Shown: positions 7,767-15,414 of the stretch, one piece after another
Layout of the letters: each line of letters starts with the position of its first letter
How positions within the stretch are numbered: the stretch's first letter is position 1
Source: Bacillota bacterium
GTDB taxonomy: Bacteria > Bacillota > Clostridia > Lachnospirales > Lachnospiraceae
Length of the DNA: 53,856 nucleotides
NCBI GenBank assembly: GCA_023423045.1
Contig: JAFAGA010000057.1
Span: 1 to 53,856, forward strand
Reading direction: 5' to 3'
Made by a program: the position numbers and the translations under genes
Notes under the pieces: model-generated
The model's database searches: none
Told to the model about the DNA's origin: nothing
What the model saw: the letters and a program-made list of their open reading frames with translations, nothing else

Positions 7767-8909
7767 ATGATCTATTTAGATAATGCAGCAACCTCTTATC
7801 ATAAGCCGAAGGCTGTGGCCGAGGCGGTGTACCGTGCTCTTATGGGAACCGGTAACAGCGGAAGGGGAGCTCATGAGGCCTCTCTGGAGGCAGGGAGAAT
7901 AACTCTTAGGACCCGGGAAGCAATTGCGTCCATGTTCCATGCCGGAGATTCTTCGAGAGTGGTGTTTACCTCCAATGCAACGGAGAGTCTGAATATAGTA
8001 ATACAGGGCCTGCTTCGTCCCGGGGATCATTGCATTACCACGGCTATGGAACATAACAGTGTACTAAGGCCGCTGTATCTGATGGAGGGACGCCGGACGG
8101 CATTAACGGTGCTGCCCTTGGATGATAAGGGCAGGCTGGATCCCAACGGGATAGAAGCCGCGGTCAAAAAGAATACAAGAGCAGTGATATTGACCCACGC
8201 CTCCAATGTGACAGGGAATGTGAATGATCTTTCGGCCATCAGTGATATTTGCCGGAAGCATCACCTGTTGTTTATTCTGGATGCTTCACAGACAGCGGGT
8301 TTGCTGCCCATTGACATGGGACAGCTTGGGATTTCAGCGCTGTGCTGTTCAGGACACAAGGGACTTATGGGGCCGCAGGGAACCGGAGTGCTGCTATTGG
8401 GAGCGGATTGCAATCCAACACCCTTGAAAGCGGGTGGCACGGGAGTTGACAGCTTTTCTCATGGGATGCCGTCGGGCTTGCCTGAGGCTCTGGAGGCAGG
8501 AACCGGGAATATTCACGGAATGGCAGGCTTGCTTGCTGCCTGCGAATATATTGAAAAATACGGACTTTCCAATATCCACAGGAGGGCTATGGAGCTGACG
8601 GATATTTTTGTGGAAGGCATGAAGCTGCTTCCCGGTGTGCGCCTGTATGGGGATTATGATGCTGCCCTGCGGGTTCCTGTGATCTCCCTGAATATAGGGG
8701 AGATTGATTCAGGAGAGGTTGCGGATGAACTTTTCCAGCGTTTTCAGATTGCTACAAGGGCGGGAGCTCACTGTGCGCCGCTATTGCACGAAGCAATGGG
8801 GACCCGGGAACAGGGAATGGTCCGCTTCAGCTTTTCTCACTGGAATACACCGGAGGAGGTTCAGGAGGCTATCGCTGCAATGCGTACACTGGAGGAGGAA
8901 TACCGATGA
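7767..8909 (+). CDS. class V aminotransferase, cysteine desulfurase/selenocysteine lyase family
   Basis: The 380-residue PLP enzyme begins MIYLDNAATSYHKP, typical of the NifS/CsdB superfamily. The PLP-binding lysine is expected in SGHKGLMGPQGTG, and the catalytic cysteine in GAHCAPLLHEAMGT. Such enzymes take sulfur from cysteine, or selenium from selenocysteine, as a protein-bound persulfide or selenide. Within this operon it probably mobilises sulfur or selenium for the molybdenum cofactor. Two adjacent in-frame ATGs exist (7764, 7767); GCGGAGG ends at 7760, so 7767 has the better 6-nt spacing. It overlaps the DUF3343 gene by 4 nt. Confidence 0.92.
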   Translation: MIYLDNAATSYHKPKAVAEAVYRALMGTGNSGRGAHEASLEAGRITLRTREAIASMFHAGDSSRVVFTSNATESLNIVIQGLLRPGDHCITTAMEHNSVLRPLYLMEGRRTALTVLPLDDKGRLDPNGIEAAVKKNTRAVILTHASNVTGNVNDLSAISDICRKHHLLFILDASQTAGLLPIDMGQLGISALCCSGHKGLMGPQGTGVLLLGADCNPTPLKAGGTGVDSFSHGMPSGLPEALEAGTGNIHGMAGLLAACEYIEKYGLSNIHRRAMELTDIFVEGMKLLPGVRLYGDYDAALRVPVISLNIGEIDSGEVADELFQRFQIATRAGAHCAPLLHEAMGTREQGMVRFSFSHWNTPEEVQEAIAAMRTLEEEYR

Positions 8910-9142
8910 GACCTAAGGAATTGCAATGTGTCGTTACCTTTCGGACAACTACCGAGGCCATGAGGCTGGAACAGACGGCCAAGGCGGCAGGCCTTGGAGG
9001 ACGCCTGATTCCTGTTCCCAGAGAGATCACCTCGGGCTGCGGGCTGGCATGGAAGGAAGCCGTATCCTCAAGAACCGCTCTGGAGTCATTGTTGGAGGAG
9101 GAAAAGCTGGGATACGATAAAATATATGAATTGGTGATATAA
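8906..9142 (+). CDS. DUF3343 putative Se/S carrier protein
   Basis: This 78-residue protein has the compact pattern of the DUF3343 family: a CVVTFRTTTEAMRLEQ start, GGRLIPVPREITSGCGLAWK in the middle with the conserved cysteine (TSGCG), and an acidic tail. DUF3343 proteins are annotated as putative selenium/sulfur carriers because they travel with selD, YedF and cysteine desulfurase-like genes, as here. The single conserved cysteine fits a carrier role, but direct evidence is not available from sequence. It overlaps the preceding gene (ATGA). Confidence 0.85.
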   Translation: MRPKELQCVVTFRTTTEAMRLEQTAKAAGLGGRLIPVPREITSGCGLAWKEAVSSRTALESLLEEEKLGYDKIYELVI

Positions 9143-9155
9143 ATTATTGGAGGCA

Positions 9156-9185
9156 ATGGAAGGGCAGGTGCTTTGGCTGTTATGA
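9156..9185 (+). other. nine-codon leader frame coupled to yqeC
   Basis: A GGAGG (9149-9153) is followed by ATG at 9156 and a nine-codon frame reading MEGQVLWLL. Its TGA stop (9183-9185) overlaps the ATG at 9182 of yqeC in the arrangement ATGA. The strong ribosome site fits this mini-frame better than yqeC itself, so it may feed ribosomes onto yqeC. It could also be chance. Confidence 0.35.
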
Positions 9186-9910
9186 AAGCTTGGTATCGGA
9201 ACAATCAGGAGTGGCATCAGACAGACAGTCTGCTGAAGGCATTAGGCCCGGACTGGCCGGACAGGGGCTGCGTGGCGGTCGTTGGATCCGGAGGGAAAAC
9301 CTCGGCTGTCTTCCGTCTGGCGAAGGAGCTGGCTTCCCAGGAAAAGCGCGTTATCATAACCACCACCACCCATATGTTTCGGGAGCCGGGAGAATTGGCA
9401 GCCTCGATACAGGAGGCACGGCTCTTGATTAAACGCCAGCCCATTCTGATGGCGGGAAGACCGGTGGGGGAAGAGAAGATAACCGGAATTCCGGCGGAGG
9501 AATTGGAGCAGCTGCGAGAGCTGGCGGATTTCCTGCTGGTGGAAGCGGACGGTTCAAAGCATCTGCCTTTAAAACTTCCGGCGGATCATGAGCCTGTGAT
9601 CCCAAATGGCACGGACCTCATTCTGGTCCTGGCCGGTCTGCAGGGAATCGGCAAGCCATTGTCGGAATGCTGCCATAGGGCGGAGCTGGTCCGGGAGCTG
9701 CTTCATATGTCGCCGGATCACCGGATGGAGCCGGAGGATGTCAGGAGTATGCTGGAACAGGGATATCTGAAGAAGCATATTCTTCCGAGAGGGATTCCCG
9801 GAGTATTTCTATTGAACCAAGCGGACCACGAAGGGCTCAGGCACCAGGCTGTGAGCATAGCAAGGGGGATGGCTCCTAATCCTTGTATTATTACACAGTT
9901 GCAGGATTAG
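9182..9910 (+). CDS. yqeC: selenium cofactor biosynthesis protein YqeC
   Basis: The protein has about 242 residues. It contains a P-loop, VVGSGGKTSAVFRLAKEL, then VIITTTTHMF and LVEADGSKHLPLK, the three signature segments of YqeC. YqeC is a putative nucleotide-binding protein linked by gene neighbourhood to selenium-dependent molybdenum hydroxylases; its reaction is unknown. The start is uncertain: TTG at 9173 has a weak AGGGCAGG before it, while ATG at 9182 overlaps the stop of the nine-codon leader frame. I use the ATG. Its neighbours are the DUF3343 carrier and the MoeA-type protein. Confidence 0.88.
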   Translation: MKAWYRNNQEWHQTDSLLKALGPDWPDRGCVAVVGSGGKTSAVFRLAKELASQEKRVIITTTTHMFREPGELAASIQEARLLIKRQPILMAGRPVGEEKITGIPAEELEQLRELADFLLVEADGSKHLPLKLPADHEPVIPNGTDLILVLAGLQGIGKPLSECCHRAELVRELLHMSPDHRMEPEDVRSMLEQGYLKKHILPRGIPGVFLLNQADHEGLRHQAVSIARGMAPNPCIITQLQD

Positions 9911-9977
9911 CATTGGATGCGGATAACTTATTCTGTTTTTATATTATAGAGGTACGGAGAATGTATGGAGGTTGGGA

Positions 9978-10997
9978 ATGGATAAGGTCAGGGTACAGGA
10001 TGCAATTGGCATGGTATTATGCCATGATTTAACGGAGATCATCCCCGGAGAGCGCAAGGGTGTGGCTTTTCGGAAGGGACATATTATTGAAGAGAAGGAT
10101 ATTGAGAAGCTCCTGGATATCGGGAAGAGGCATATCTATGTCTGGAATCTGGAGCAGGGCTTCGTTCATGAAAATGATGCGGCAGCACGGATGATTCAGG
10201 CCGCCTGCGGTCAGGGGCTGGCGTTCTCCGATGTCAAAGAAGGCAAGATAGAATTCCGGGCCGTTGACCGGGGTGTGGTCAAGATTAATAAAGAAGCCCT
10301 TTACAGGGTGAATGCGCTGGGTGATATCTGCTTTTCCACCATCCATGGCAATAAGCAGACAGCGGACGGTGCGCTCATCGGCGGCTGCCGTGTGATTCCT
10401 CTGGTTGTGGAGGAAGAGCGGATGCAGGAGTTTGAAGAAATCTGCCGCCAGGAAGGTCCGATTGTGGAAGTCCGGCCGTTCCCAAGTACGAAGATAGGTA
10501 TTGTAACCACCGGCTCCGAGGTAAAGGAAGGGCGGATTGCGGACAAATTCGGACCGGTCCTGAAAAATAAGGCACAGGAGACGAATTCAGAAGTGATCGG
10601 GCAGATTTTTACCGGAGATGAAAAAGAGGAGATTGTAAAGGCCATTGAATATTTCCTGGAGCAGGGTGTGGATTTGATTGAAGTTACCGGAGGAATGAGC
10701 GTGGATCCGGATGACATGACCCCTTCCGCCATCAAGAGCCTGGGTGGTGAATTCGTCACCTACGGTGCGCCGGTGCTTCCGGGAGCCATGTTCCTGCTCT
10801 CCTATGTGAAAGGAATTCCGGTAGTAGGACTCCCGGGCTGTGTCATGTATGCAAAGCGATCCATCTTTGACCTGGTGGTTCCCCGTATTCTGACCGGCGA
10901 ACGGCTGACCAGGGAGGATTTTGTTGCTCTTGCTTACGGGGGCCAGTGTGTGAATTGTGAGGTGTGCACCTATCCCAACTGCGGTTTTGGTGCTTAA
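9978..10997 (+). CDS. MoeA-family molybdopterin-binding protein
   Basis: The 339-residue protein has a MoeA-like layout. The MPT-binding core (residues about 165-300) contains GIVTTGSEVKEG, VTGGMSVDPDDMTPSAIK and VPGLP-type motifs (VVGLPGCVMYAKR). It ends in a cysteine-rich tail, GGQCVNCEVCTYPNCGFG, not present in E. coli MoeA but usual in a clostridial family of molybdopterin-binding proteins. MoeA-type proteins insert molybdate into adenylylated molybdopterin. The tail may bind a metal or take part in sulfur or selenium transfer; that is inference. It is also shorter than standard MoeA (about 400). The ATG at 9978 follows TGGAGG by 6 nt; the TTG at 9972 is rejected. Confidence 0.85.
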   Translation: MDKVRVQDAIGMVLCHDLTEIIPGERKGVAFRKGHIIEEKDIEKLLDIGKRHIYVWNLEQGFVHENDAAARMIQAACGQGLAFSDVKEGKIEFRAVDRGVVKINKEALYRVNALGDICFSTIHGNKQTADGALIGGCRVIPLVVEEERMQEFEEICRQEGPIVEVRPFPSTKIGIVTTGSEVKEGRIADKFGPVLKNKAQETNSEVIGQIFTGDEKEEIVKAIEYFLEQGVDLIEVTGGMSVDPDDMTPSAIKSLGGEFVTYGAPVLPGAMFLLSYVKGIPVVGLPGCVMYAKRSIFDLVVPRILTGERLTREDFVALAYGGQCVNCEVCTYPNCGFGA

Positions 10998-11019
10998 AAT
11001 GAAAATATGAGGTGTGTGG

Positions 11020-11931
11020 ATGAAAGAATTAACTCATTTTGACCAGGGCGGGAATGCGATTATGGTGGATGTATCGGAGAAAGAGGAAACCAAAAGGACC
11101 GCTATTGCCAAGGGTAGAATTCAGGTAAGCCGTGAGGTGTTTTCGGCAATTAAGGAGGGAACTTCCAAAAAGGGAGATGTTCTGGGGGTTGCACGGGTCG
11201 CCGGGATCATGGCGGCTAAAAGAACATCCGAGCTGATTCCCATGTGCCATGTACTTTCCCTTGAAAAATGCAGTGTGGATTTTGAACTCAGGGAAGCTGC
11301 CCTGGAGGTGGAGGCAACCTGCCTTGTGAAAACCACCGGCAAGACGGGGGTGGAGATGGAGGCTCTGACCGGAGTCAGTACAGCCCTGTTAACGATTTAT
11401 GATATGTGTAAGGCAATTGATAAATCCATGGTGATCGGAGAGATTCGCCTTCACCGGAAAACAGGAGGAAAAAGCGGTGACGTTATAAACAACACCGGCC
11501 GCCGGGGGATCGTAAAAGCGGTATGCATCAGTGAGGCAAGAGGTACGCAGAAGAAAAATATAAAAGAGGCAAGATTTATCGTAGATTATGGAATTGAGCA
11601 GGACGCTCATGCGGGTAACTGGCACAGACAGATAAGCCTGCTGTCCTATGAGAAGATAGAAGCCTTTAATGCCCGGGGAGCGCAGGTAGAAGACGGTGCC
11701 TTCGGTGAAAATCTCGTTGTAGACGGCATTGATTTTGCTGCCCTGCCCGTAGGAACTGTGCTGCAATGCGGGGAAGTCCTCCTGGAGATTACCCAGATCG
11801 GGAAGGAGTGCCATAACCATTGCCAGATCTATGATAAGATGGGCGAATGCATTATGCCGAAGCAGGGAGTATTTGCAAGGGTGATGCAGGGAGGTATCAT
11901 AAAGATTGGAGATGAGATGCGAATTGTATAG
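11020..11931 (+). CDS. moaC: MoaC-MOSC fusion: cyclic pyranopterin monophosphate synthase with MOSC domain
   Basis: Residues 1-157 are MoaC, which with MoaA converts GTP to cyclic pyranopterin monophosphate. They show KRTSELIPMCHVL and the catalytic segment YDMCKAIDKSMVIGEI followed by KTGGKSGD. Residues about 163-303 form a MOSC domain with DAHAGNWHRQ, EDGAFGENL and the cysteine motif CHNHCQIYDKMGEC. MOSC domains carry or transfer sulfur to molybdenum centres, so the fusion joins an early step and a late step of cofactor synthesis in one chain. The ATG at 11020 has TGAGGTG upstream; GTG at 11014 is a less likely start. The 3' end overlaps the mog gene by 20 nt. Confidence 0.93.
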   Translation: MKELTHFDQGGNAIMVDVSEKEETKRTAIAKGRIQVSREVFSAIKEGTSKKGDVLGVARVAGIMAAKRTSELIPMCHVLSLEKCSVDFELREAALEVEATCLVKTTGKTGVEMEALTGVSTALLTIYDMCKAIDKSMVIGEIRLHRKTGGKSGDVINNTGRRGIVKAVCISEARGTQKKNIKEARFIVDYGIEQDAHAGNWHRQISLLSYEKIEAFNARGAQVEDGAFGENLVVDGIDFAALPVGTVLQCGEVLLEITQIGKECHNHCQIYDKMGECIMPKQGVFARVMQGGIIKIGDEMRIV

Positions 11932-12412
11932 AGTTGGAATTATAACCGCAAGTGATAAGGGAAGTACCGGAGAACGTCCGGATGCCAGCGGGGAGAAAAT
12001 CAGAACCATTGTGGAAGAATGCGGCTACGAGGTGGGATATTACAAGATTTTGCCCGATGAGAAGGAGCTGCTGGCGGAGGCCATGAGAGAGCTCTGCGAT
12101 GAGAACAGGGTTGACCTGATTTTAACGACCGGTGGCACCGGATTCTCCCTCCGGGATGTGACACCGGAGGCAACTGCGGCCGTTGCACAGCGCATGGTAC
12201 CCGGAATTCCGGAAGCGATGCGCGCTTATTCCATGACCATAACAAAGCGTGCCATGTTAAGCAGAGGAGTGGCCGGAATCCGAAATAGGACATTAATCGT
12301 TAATCTGCCCGGAAGCCCCAAGGCAGTGGAGGAGAGCCTGACCTACATTATCGATGAGTTGAGGCACGGATTGGAGATATTAAAGGGCGATACGGGTGAA
12401 TGTGCTCGTTGA
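11912..12412 (+). CDS. mog: molybdopterin adenylyltransferase, MogA/MoaB family
   Basis: The 166-residue protein shows YRVGIITASDKGSTGERPD at its N-terminus, LILTTGGTGFSLRDVTPE in the centre and IVNLPGSPKAVEESL near the end, the standard MogA/MoaB motifs. These proteins adenylate molybdopterin before MoeA inserts molybdate. The start is not certain: ATG 11912 directly follows GGAG (11908-11911) inside the moaC-MOSC gene, and TTG 11924 lies 12 nt after it. The 20-nt overlap with the fusion gene indicates coupled translation. A moaA gene follows after a 106-nt gap containing a tandem repeat. Confidence 0.92.
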   Translation: MRCELYRVGIITASDKGSTGERPDASGEKIRTIVEECGYEVGYYKILPDEKELLAEAMRELCDENRVDLILTTGGTGFSLRDVTPEATAAVAQRMVPGIPEAMRAYSMTITKRAMLSRGVAGIRNRTLIVNLPGSPKAVEESLTYIIDELRHGLEILKGDTGECAR

Positions 12413-12463
12413 GGCTGACAGGTCTTGCATCTGAACGGGGCATCCCGGCACAGAGAGACTTAG

Positions 12464-12498
12464 TGTGCTATGCACTAAATTTGTGTTATGCACTAAAT
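12464..12498 (+). repeat. tandem 17-nt repeat between mog and moaA, candidate operator
   Basis: Two copies of TGTGYTATGCACTAAAT (12464-12480 and 12482-12498) stand 18 nt apart with one difference. The first copy also contributes to an inverted pair TTAGTG (12460-12465) with CACTAA (12473-12478). It sits directly upstream of the moaA ribosome site, the place for a regulatory site. No riboswitch of the known Moco type was recognised here. Confidence 0.5.
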
Positions 12499-12518
12499 CG
12501 AGGAAAGAGGTGAGCGGA

Positions 12519-13493
12519 ATGCAGGATCGCATGAATCGAAAGATCGATTATATCAGGATTTCTCTGACGGATCACTGTAATTTAAGATGCTGCTACTGCA
12601 TGCCGGAGGCACAGAAGCATTTTCTGCGTCAGGAAGAGCTCATGACCCGGGAGGAAATCACCTCCATCATAAGGATTATGGCCGGAAACGGGGTTCGGAA
12701 GGTAAAACTTACAGGAGGAGAACCGCTGCTGAGAAAGGATTTGGCTGAGATTGTTCATGAGCTTCACAGCATGGAAGGAATAGAGCAGATCACACTCACA
12801 ACCAATGGCATACTCTTGAAGGATAGAATGAAGGAGCTGGCGGAGGCAGGGATAACCTCCATCAATATCAGCCTGGATACCAGAAGCCCCGAGAAATATC
12901 AGGAGATTACAAAAAAGGATGTCTATCACCAGGTATGGGAGGGGATCAAAGAGGCTCTCACCTATCCCGAAATACCGGTCAAAATCAATTGTGTACCCAT
13001 TGACAGCAGCAGGGAGAACCTCCTTGCCATGGCAGAGCTGGCCAGGGAATACAGGCTTTCCGTGCGGTTTATTGAAATGATGCCCATAGGCAGTGGTGCG
13101 GATTACGGACATTGCAATGAGGAATATATCCGGGGGATTCTTGAGGAGGTTTACGGAAGTATGACCCCTTTGAAGAAGGCTATGGGAAACGGTCCGGCAA
13201 GGTATTTCCAGCTGGAAGGATTTCAGGGAAAGATCGGCTTTATCAGCGCGATCTCCCACAAGTTTTGTTCCAGCTGCAACCGAATCCGTCTGACTTCGGA
13301 AGGGATATTAAAGACCTGCCTGCAATACGAAGGAAGGTTGAATCTTAAGGAATTGTTGCGTAAGGGGATGTCTGAGGAGGAGCTGGAGCAGACAATACAG
13401 AAGGAGGTGCTGTGTAAGCCGGCAGGGCACCATTTCTACGAGAAGAAGACAGACCGGGATGAGAAGGGGTCGATTGGCACCATCGGAGGATGA
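12519..13493 (+). CDS. moaA: GTP 3',8-cyclase MoaA (radical SAM)
   Basis: MoaA rearranges GTP in the first step of molybdenum cofactor synthesis, using two iron-sulfur clusters and S-adenosylmethionine. The N-terminal cluster motif CNLRCCYC is present, with LTGGEPLLRKD binding SAM. The second cluster is ligated by KFCSSCNRIRLTSEGILKTC. The protein ends in GTIGG, the C-terminal glycine pair that completes the MoaA active site. At 324 residues it has family length. The chosen ATG at 12519 follows AGAGGTG; the open frame extends upstream to 12465 but without a ribosome site. Its partner MoaC is the fusion encoded upstream. Confidence 0.96.
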   Translation: MQDRMNRKIDYIRISLTDHCNLRCCYCMPEAQKHFLRQEELMTREEITSIIRIMAGNGVRKVKLTGGEPLLRKDLAEIVHELHSMEGIEQITLTTNGILLKDRMKELAEAGITSINISLDTRSPEKYQEITKKDVYHQVWEGIKEALTYPEIPVKINCVPIDSSRENLLAMAELAREYRLSVRFIEMMPIGSGADYGHCNEEYIRGILEEVYGSMTPLKKAMGNGPARYFQLEGFQGKIGFISAISHKFCSSCNRIRLTSEGILKTCLQYEGRLNLKELLRKGMSEEELEQTIQKEVLCKPAGHHFYEKKTDRDEKGSIGTIGG

Positions 13494-13530
13494 CCTTCGG
13501 GTGGAACGGGGTAGCAAGCAGTGGATTTGA

Positions 13531-13551
13531 TTTACTGTCTACGTAAGTAAA
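13531..13551 (+). promoter_or_regulatory. inverted repeat upstream of modA
   Basis: TTTACT (13531-13536) and AGTAAA (13546-13551) form a short inverted repeat with a 9-nt spacer, just before the ATGGAGG that serves modA. It is a candidate binding site for the ModE-like domain encoded at 3865, but it does not closely match the E. coli ModE site. Confidence 0.3.
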
Positions 13552-13577
13552 TTAATTAAAATGGAGGAATGAAAATT

Positions 13578-14414
13578 ATGAAAAGAAAAGGATTAGCTCT
13601 TTTATTGGTGGCTGTGCTGAGCATCAGCATGCTGGCAGGCTGTTCCAATGCAAAGGAAGAGAAGGCGCAGGTACAGGTGTTTATTGCTGCCAGCCTCAAA
13701 ACTGTTATGACAGAGATTGCTTCTGAATATAACAAGGATCATCCCAACACAGAGATCGTATTTAATGCGGACAGCTCCGGAAAATTATTGACCCAGATCC
13801 AAGAGGGTTATACCTGTGATATCTTCTTCTCAGCAGCACAGAAGCAGATGGATCAGCTGGAGCAGGACGGACTTGTTCTGGAAGGAACCAGAAAGAACGT
13901 ACTTAACAATCAGCTGGTAGTAATCACGCGTAAGGACAGCGGCACCAAGGTAACCGGACTTCAGAATCTCGGCGATGCCCAGAGCCTTGCCCTGGCGGAC
14001 GGCAGTGTACCCGCAGGCAAATATACCAGAGAAGCACTGGTTAAGCTTGGAATTCTCGGAGCCAGCGAGGATGCATCTAAGATTACAACCCAGGAGGTAT
14101 CGACGGCCCTGGGCGGTGTGGAAATCAGCGAAGAAGGTAATGTAAGCAAGGTGTTGATGGCGGTAGTAGAGGGAGCCAATGAGGTAGGAACTACATATTA
14201 CTCCGATACCTTCGGATATGAAGACCAGGTAACAGTCCTGGAGACCGTAAGCTATGACCTTACCGGCAATATTATCTATCCGGTATGCCGCGTAGAGAAT
14301 AAGGAAGCCACCAAGGCACAGAGCAAGGCCGCAGACGACTTTCATAAGTTTATTATATCAGATACAGCAAGGAAGATATTTGACAAATATTATTTTGATA
14401 CCAACGTGGAATAA
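13578..14414 (+). CDS. modA: molybdate ABC transporter substrate-binding lipoprotein ModA
   Basis: ModA captures molybdate outside the cell. The 278-residue precursor has a lipoprotein signal with lipobox LAGC (KRKGLALLLVAVLSISMLAGC region), so it is anchored to the membrane by a lipidated cysteine. The mature part shows the ModA pattern: VFIAASLKTVMTEI, FNADSSGKLLTQI, CDIFFSAAQKQMDQL, and VGTTYYSD near the end. The in-frame ATG at 13569 is only 1 nt after GGAGG (13563-13567); the ATG at 13578, 10 nt after it, gives the proper signal peptide. It is followed by the permease and ATPase of the same system. Confidence 0.93.
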   Translation: MKRKGLALLLVAVLSISMLAGCSNAKEEKAQVQVFIAASLKTVMTEIASEYNKDHPNTEIVFNADSSGKLLTQIQEGYTCDIFFSAAQKQMDQLEQDGLVLEGTRKNVLNNQLVVITRKDSGTKVTGLQNLGDAQSLALADGSVPAGKYTREALVKLGILGASEDASKITTQEVSTALGGVEISEEGNVSKVLMAVVEGANEVGTTYYSDTFGYEDQVTVLETVSYDLTGNIIYPVCRVENKEATKAQSKAADDFHKFIISDTARKIFDKYYFDTNVE

Positions 14415-14626
14415 GAAAGTTTTACCCGGACAATAAATGTTATTGCCATGTGCACTTGGAATGTGCGGCAGGGTTGGAAGATACCCATACCGTGTATTTC
14501 AGGTGCATATCGGCAGAGAGAGGCATAGATTATTGGATTGTCGGAGGCAAAACCGTGTTCCGGGAATTACGGTTTATGGCGCAAAGATAATACCCATTAA
14601 CCTAGTGCAGACAGTATGGAATTGAG

Positions 14627-14679
14627 ATTGAGAACACAGAGTCCGGAGTATGGAGTTGGGAACATAGGGTTGAGAACAT
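14627..14679 (+). repeat. three 11-nt direct repeats upstream of modB
   Basis: The motif RTTGRGAACAY occurs at 14627-14637, 14655-14665 and 14669-14679, so the copies are spaced by 28 and 14 nt. They lie in the 289-nt gap between modA and modB, just before the GGGAGG of modB. In the rest of that gap I see no gene. The repeats may bind a regulator or be slippage products; function unknown. Confidence 0.45.
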
Positions 14680-14703
14680 GAAATTGATCAGGGAGGATAA
14701 CAG

Positions 14704-15408
14704 ATGGAGGAAGTGATTAGACTGTTTCAGGGGCTGGATTGGAGCCCTCTGCTCATATCTTTGAAGACAGGAGTGGTTGCTACGGTAATTTCCTTCTTTC
14801 TTGGAATCTATGCGGCGAGAAAGGTGCTGCATGCAGGGCCAAGAATGAAGGCGGTTGCGGATGGCTTTCTGACCCTTACACTGGTTCTTCCTCCGACGGT
14901 GGTGGGATTCTTTTTACTGCTTTTGTTCAGCCTCCGGAGGCCCTTTGGTTCCTTTTTGTACAACACCTTCGATATTAAGGTAATTCAAAGCTGGCTGGGC
15001 TGTATCGTTGCGGCGACGGTAATTGCTTTTCCGCTGATGTACCGGAATGCCAGAGCCGCCTTTGAACAGGTGGATATTAACCTGATTTATGCTGCAAGAA
15101 CTCTGGGAATGCCGGAAATAAGGATTTTCTGGAAGATTGTGATGCCGACGGCAGGACCAGGAATTGCCTCGGGAACCATTCTGACCTTTGCGAGAGCGCT
15201 GGGAGAATACGGAGCCACCTCCATGCTGGCAGGCAACATCCCGGGCAAGACGGGAACCATCTCCCAGAGGATTGCCATGGTAATCCAGGATGGAGATTAT
15301 GCAACCGCAGGTTTTTGGGTGGTGGTGATCAGTATCATTGCTTTTGTTATTATAGCAGCGATGAATCTGGTTGCGTCAAAGAACATAAAAAATATAAAAC
15401 AATGGTAG
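14704..15408 (+). CDS. modB: molybdate ABC transporter permease ModB
   Basis: The 234-residue integral membrane protein has about five to six hydrophobic segments and the permease coupling motif around YAARTLGMPEIRIFWKIVMP, followed by GIASGTILTFARALGEYGATSMLAG, diagnostic of ModB/CysT-type permeases. LPPTVVGFFLLLL in the second third is also typical of ModB. It forms the membrane channel for molybdate together with ModC. ATG follows GGGAGGATAACAG. The modC gene begins 6 nt after its stop, so the two are certainly co-transcribed. Confidence 0.94.
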   Translation: MEEVIRLFQGLDWSPLLISLKTGVVATVISFFLGIYAARKVLHAGPRMKAVADGFLTLTLVLPPTVVGFFLLLLFSLRRPFGSFLYNTFDIKVIQSWLGCIVAATVIAFPLMYRNARAAFEQVDINLIYAARTLGMPEIRIFWKIVMPTAGPGIASGTILTFARALGEYGATSMLAGNIPGKTGTISQRIAMVIQDGDYATAGFWVVVISIIAFVIIAAMNLVASKNIKNIKQW

Positions 15409-15414
15409 GAAGAG

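Noticed and set aside
14415..14703. Possible molybdenum cofactor riboswitch in the modA-modB gap
   Set aside because: I could not fold it into the known Moco RNA arrangement and the position inside the operon is unusual; only short repeats are supported.
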